Shown piece after piece: positions 60,948 to 64,000 of a DNA stretch of 64,000 nucleotides. Numbering within the stretch: the stretch's first letter is position 1; each line of letters begins with the position of its first letter. A model generated the notes under the pieces. It did not search any database. It worked only from the letters and a program-made list of their open reading frames with translations, and was not told the origin of the DNA. The position numbers were made by a program, and so were the translations under genes. Source of the stretch: Herbaspirillum sp. SJZ106 (lineage in GTDB: Bacteria > Pseudomonadota > Gammaproteobacteria > Burkholderiales > Burkholderiaceae_D); the NCBI RefSeq assembly GCF_006715495.1, contig NZ_VFNI01000002.1, positions 186,001-250,000 of the forward strand. Direction: 5' to 3'.

Positions 60948-62306
60948 TTATTTCTTGATTTTCACCGGACGCTGCCAGCCCGGCAGCGAGAGCTGCTTGG
61001 CGCGCGACAGCGTGAGCTGGCCGGCCGGGGCATCCTTGGTCAGCGTGGTGCCGGCGCCCAGCGTGGCACCCTTTCCGACGCGCACCGGCGCCACCAGTTG
61101 CGAATCGCTGCCGATGAAGGCGTCGTCTTCGATGACGGTGCGGAATTTGTTGGCGCCGTCGTAATTGCAGGTGATCACGCCGGCGCCGATGTTGACGCCG
61201 CTGCCGACATCGGCATCGCCCACGTAGGCCAGGTGGTTGGCCTTGCTGCCGATGCCGACGATGCTGTTCTTGACCTCGACGAAGTTGCCCACGTGGACAT
61301 CCTGCTCCAGTTCGGTGCCGGGGCGCAGGCGCGCGTACGGGCCGACCTGGGCGCCGGCGCCGACGGTCGCGCCTTCGATGTGGGTGAAGGGCTTGATGTT
61401 GGCGCAGGCGCCGATGCTGGCGTTCTTGATCACGCAATTGGCGCCGATGGCCGCGCCTTCGGCGATGCTGACGCGGCCTTCGAATACGCAGTTGACGTCG
61501 ATGGCGACATCGCGGCCGCAGGTGAGCTCGCCGCGGACATCGATGCGCGCCGGGTCGGCCAGCGTCACCCCTTGCTCCAGCAGCCGGTTGGCGATATTGC
61601 GCTGGTGCACGCGTTCCAGTTCTGCCAGTTGCGCCTTGCTGTTGACGCCCAGCGTTTCGGCCACATCGTCGGGCTGGGCCGAGACCACCTCGACGCCATC
61701 GGCCACCGCCAGGGCGATGATGTCAGTCAAATAATATTCGCCCTGGGCGTTCTGGTTGGACAGCGCGGCCAGCCACTTGCGCAGCCGGGCGGTGGGCGCG
61801 GCGATGATGCCGGTATTGATCTCGCGGATGGCGCGCTGGGCTTGGCTGGCATCCTTTTGCTCGACGATGCTGGTGATCCGGCCGTTCTCGCGCACGATGC
61901 GACCGTAACCGGTCGGGTCGTCCAGGGTAATGGTCAGTACGCCCAGCTTGTCGTTGCCGGCCGCGTCCAGCAGGCGCTGCAGGGAAGCCGACGTGGTCAG
62001 CGGCACGTCGCCGTAGAGGACCAGGGTCGGCGCATCGTCTTCGATGTGCGGCAGGGCTTGCATCACTGCGTGGCCGGTGCCCAATTGCGGTTCTTGTTTG
62101 GCGAACGACAGGCCGGCATCCGCGAACGCCTTGGGCACCGCATCGCCGCCGTGGCCGTAAACCACGCACAGTTGCCGGGGCGAGAGCGAGCGGGCGGTGT
62201 CGATGACGTGGCCCAGGAGCGGCTTCCCGGCGAGCGGATGCAAGACTTTGGGCAGGGCCGACTGCATGCGTTTGCCCATGCCTGCGGCGAGGATGACGAT
62301 GTTCAT
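60948..62306 (-). CDS. glmU: Bifunctional N-acetylglucosamine-1-phosphate uridyltransferase/glucosamine-1-phosphate acetyltransferase
   Basis: A 452-residue enzyme with two activities in the synthesis of UDP-GlcNAc for peptidoglycan and lipopolysaccharide. The N-terminal pyrophosphorylase has [17 protein letters not shown]. The C-terminal left-handed beta-helix has hexapeptide repeats (for example [19 protein letters not shown]) and the acetyltransferase histidine in [10 protein letters not shown]. Length matches GlmU. The ATG at 62306 is chosen for homology, rejecting the longer in-frame extension. It is the second UDP-GlcNAc gene beside glmS. Confidence 0.97.
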   Translation of the reverse strand: MNIVILAAGMGKRMQSALPKVLHPLAGKPLLGHVIDTARSLSPRQLCVVYGHGGDAVPKAFADAGLSFAKQEPQLGTGHAVMQALPHIEDDAPTLVLYGDVPLTTSASLQRLLDAAGNDKLGVLTITLDDPTGYGRIVRENGRITSIVEQKDASQAQRAIREINTGIIAAPTARLRKWLAALSNQNAQGEYYLTDIIALAVADGVEVVSAQPDDVAETLGVNSKAQLAELERVHQRNIANRLLEQGVTLADPARIDVRGELTCGRDVAIDVNCVFEGRVSIAEGAAIGANCVIKNASIGACANIKPFTHIEGATVGAGAQVGPYARLRPGTELEQDVHVGNFVEVKNSIVGIGSKANHLAYVGDADVGSGVNIGAGVITCNYDGANKFRTVIEDDAFIGSDSQLVAPVRVGKGATLGAGTTLTKDAPAGQLTLSRAKQLSLPGWQRPVKIKK

Positions 62307-62453
62307 GTAAGAGCTTGTAGCGAGCGGAACGAAAGCCGGAAGTCTAGCATGCAGGCCTTGTTCCGGGCCTTGTCCAAATGCAAAGTTGAAGGTCATTTCC
62401 GCATGTGCTCGACCCTTTGCGTGGCTGGGCGGCAATTATGATGGCACTCTGCA

Positions 62454-62488
62454 CTGAATGCGTCTGACGCACTGGGAGACGCATTCAG
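62454..62488. promoter_or_regulatory. Long perfect palindrome between glmU and glycosyltransferase gene
   Basis: CTGAATGCGTCT at 62454-62465 is repeated in exact inverse complement at 62477-62488 with an 11-nt centre. No T-run follows, so a terminator is unlikely. It lies about 150 bp upstream of glmU's start and 96 bp before the glycosyltransferase gene, where either promoter may be. Confidence 0.5.
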
Positions 62489-62583
62489 TTGCGGCGCGGC
62501 ATCATTCCGGCGGCCGGGTTGCAATAGCATCAAGATAACGATAACGGATCCCGGCAAGACCGGGATATCCATGGAAGCAGTCA

Positions 62584-63630
62584 ATGAAGATCTTATTGTT
62601 GAACGACGAGTTTTATACCACCGGCGCGAGCATCGCAATGTTGCGCCTGGCAGAACGGCTGGTGCAGCACCACGAGGTATACGTCATGCCGCGTATCGAC
62701 GGCCAGGGAGATGTGCGCAAGAAGTTCGAAGCCTTGGGCATTCCCATCGTCAAGAACATCGATAGCGCCGACGTGATCGTCTCCAACTGCATCTTGTCGG
62801 GAGCGGCGGTCGCCGACCTGGCGTCGCGTTGCCCGGTAGTCTGGTGGATCCATGAGGCAGAAATCGGGCGCGATCTGCTAGTGCACTACCCGCAAATGGC
62901 AGCCGGTTTCAAGAAGGCTTCGCATATCGTTTTCCAGACCGAATTCCAGCGCATCGTCTACGGCAGTTTCCTGTTCGACAGTCCGGCCGCCACCCATGTG
63001 CTGCCGTTCTGGAACGATGCCATTTACCGGCAGGAAGACCTCGCTCCCAAGTCGAAAGACAAGAAGCGCATCGTCTGCATCGGCACCATCGAGCAACGCA
63101 AGCGCATGGAGGACGTCATCATGGCGGTCAACGCCATGGATGAGGCGTTGCGCGACAGCGTCGAAGTGCTTTTCATCGGCAAGTACTTGCAGATGAGCGA
63201 TGGCGCCAGGCGCCTGGCCGAAGCGTTCCCCAATCTCTACCGGTTCATGGGCGAGCTTCCCAACGAAGAGACCCTGCGCTACCTGGCCTCGGCCGATGCT
63301 TACGTGCTGGCCAGCAATTCCGAGTCGCAGCCGCTGACGATCTGGGAGGCTTTCGAGCTCGAGGTGCCGGTCTGCCTGTCCGATTTGGAAACCTACCGGC
63401 ATATTGGCCTGCGCAATGGCGTCAATGCGTTGATGCACCCGGTGGGCAACATCGAAATGCTGTCTTCCAACCTGCGCATGTTGCTGACCAGCGACGAGGT
63501 GCGCCGCAGTGTCTCCCGCGCCGGCAAGAGCCTGCTGCTCGGTCGCCTGGCCAGCGACTGGGCCGATGAGTTCGAGCGCATTATCTATCGAGCGCAGGCG
63601 CAGGCGGAGATTAAGAGTTTAGGTTATTGA
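62584..63630 (+). CDS. Glycosyltransferase, GT4-type (family 1)
   Basis: A 348-residue GT-B fold protein. An N-terminal acceptor half begins LLLNDEFYTTGASIAMLRLAERL. The C-terminal UDP-sugar half has KKRIVCIGTIEQRKRMEDVI, EVLFIGKYLQM and SESQPLTIWEAFELEVPV with the EX7E-like nucleotide-sugar motif. GT4 enzymes add a sugar from a nucleotide donor, typically in lipopolysaccharide or exopolysaccharide assembly. A hairpin lies at 62548-62566 before the start. Near the next gene the DNA becomes AT-richer. Confidence 0.85.
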   Translation: MKILLLNDEFYTTGASIAMLRLAERLVQHHEVYVMPRIDGQGDVRKKFEALGIPIVKNIDSADVIVSNCILSGAAVADLASRCPVVWWIHEAEIGRDLLVHYPQMAAGFKKASHIVFQTEFQRIVYGSFLFDSPAATHVLPFWNDAIYRQEDLAPKSKDKKRIVCIGTIEQRKRMEDVIMAVNAMDEALRDSVEVLFIGKYLQMSDGARRLAEAFPNLYRFMGELPNEETLRYLASADAYVLASNSESQPLTIWEAFELEVPVCLSDLETYRHIGLRNGVNALMHPVGNIEMLSSNLRMLLTSDEVRRSVSRAGKSLLLGRLASDWADEFERIIYRAQAQAEIKSLGY

Positions 63631-63678
63631 GTCCTCTCCCAAGAAATTTTGTATTGGCTCTAGTTCATCCTAGAACTG

Positions 63679-64000
63679 TTAATTTGTCTTTTTTAGAATG
63701 TTACGGGCGCTGGCAGTTACTCCAGCATTAATGCCAGCGATTCGTCGTGGGATAGCTTGGGGAGTGGACATGTTTATTTCTGACGCAGAGCGTTGGACGG
63801 TTGGTTTAGGCGCGCCATGGATGAAGCTTGAGTAGACCTCGTTGTACAAATGTACATGTTGTTTTAAGCCGAAACGGTTTTTGACCTCTTGCTGAGCCTG
63901 TATTGCCAATTTACTCCGCAATTCAGGAGATTCAATCAGTGAAACGATAGCATCCAGCCAGGCTTGACTGGAGTTTGGCATGAGCAAACCGGTGCTCTCA
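63679..64000 (-). CDS. Glycosyltransferase, C-terminal part (start outside window)
   Basis: The reading frame is open through the right edge. The visible part begins STGLLMPNSSQAWLDAIVSLIESPELRSKLAIQAQQEV, the usual ending of a GT4 glycosyltransferase (the GLLVPP-type donor-site loop and the terminal helices). A 50-residue tail with no clear function (PKPTVQRSASEIN, then RNILKKTN) ends it. The DNA is clearly AT-richer than in the rest of the window, which suits the beginning of a horizontally acquired surface-polysaccharide cluster. Converges on the previous glycosyltransferase gene. Confidence 0.78.
   Translation of the reverse strand, partial: ESTGLLMPNSSQAWLDAIVSLIESPELRSKLAIQAQQEVKNRFGLKQHVHLYNEVYSSFIHGAPKPTVQRSASEINMSTPQAIPRRIAGINAGVTASARNILKKTN

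Noticed and set aside
1..64000. CRISPR arrays, tRNA or rRNA genes, insertion sequences, phage integrases
   Set aside because: No spaced direct repeats, cloverleaf-like sequences with CCA ends, transposase or integrase motifs were seen on either strand.

Overview
The window is a high-GC chromosomal segment of a Betaproteobacterium, most likely Oxalobacteraceae and close to Herbaspirillum. Protein-level resemblance points there (IlvD, GlmS, GlmU, TRAP and LysR families, and an aromatic-catabolic operon laid out like the flavonoid-degradation fde operon of H. seropedicae). This is recognition by eye, not a database result. No rRNA, tRNA, CRISPR array, insertion sequence or phage gene was seen. 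A few housekeeping genes (ilvD, glmS, an lrp-type regulator, glmU) anchor a landscape dominated by catabolic clusters, each with its own LysR-type regulator: eight intact and one broken.

Layout. 1-3.2 kb: the end of a 3-hydroxyacyl-CoA dehydrogenase, a divergent LysR/PACE efflux pair, a decayed superoxide dismutase and a PaiB-like protein. 3.4-8.9 kb: aldehyde dehydrogenase, TcuA-like flavoprotein, orphan ABC-type binding protein and a LysR regulator. 9.1-11.7 kb: a small protein, ilvD and a TonB-receptor fragment. 11.8-14.3 kb: a reverse-strand trio (beta-hydroxyacid dehydrogenase, ABM monooxygenase, SAF-domain dehydrogenase). 14.5-33.6 kb: a large organic-acid or acid-sugar region. It holds two complete TRAP systems with fused DctQM permeases, two SDRs, a CitE-like lyase with a CaiB/BaiF CoA-transferase, an aldehyde dehydrogenase with a zinc alcohol dehydrogenase, and a DUF1537 kinase next to a RuBisCO-like protein. 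The last pair matches the kinase/decarboxylase steps of 3-oxo-isoapionate catabolism (OiaK/OiaX).

33.8-41.6 kb: a GNAT enzyme, then a tricarballylate/citrate-type cluster (LysR, ModA-like binding protein, MHS-family MFS, second LysR, TcuA, TcuB). 41.7-46.6 kb: small accessory genes and a scar where a divergent LysR/hydrolase pair lost both facing 5' ends. A small stress-like group (SDR, Cys-rich four-helix protein, internally repeated hydrophilic protein) follows. 46.2-58.3 kb: an Rrf2/epoxide-hydrolase pair, then a NodD-like LysR facing a nine-gene operon (MFS, porin, FAD hydroxylase, amidohydrolase, esterase, FAH-family hydrolase, two-domain extradiol-type dioxygenase, carboxymuconolactone decarboxylase-like protein, cupin). 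The enzymes form a plausible uptake, hydroxylation, ring cleavage and C-C hydrolysis route for a plant polyphenol or other aromatic. 58.4-64 kb: glmS, the Lrp-type regulator, glmU and two glycosyltransferases; base composition becomes AT-richer at the right edge, suggesting the start of a surface-polysaccharide locus.

Most worth a second look: the fde-like operon with an unexpected amidohydrolase, the OiaK/OiaX pair beside duplicated TRAP systems, the pairing of a binding protein with an MFS porter in the tcu-like cluster, three gene scars, 12-bp tandem repeats at or near stop codons, and several long perfect palindromes.
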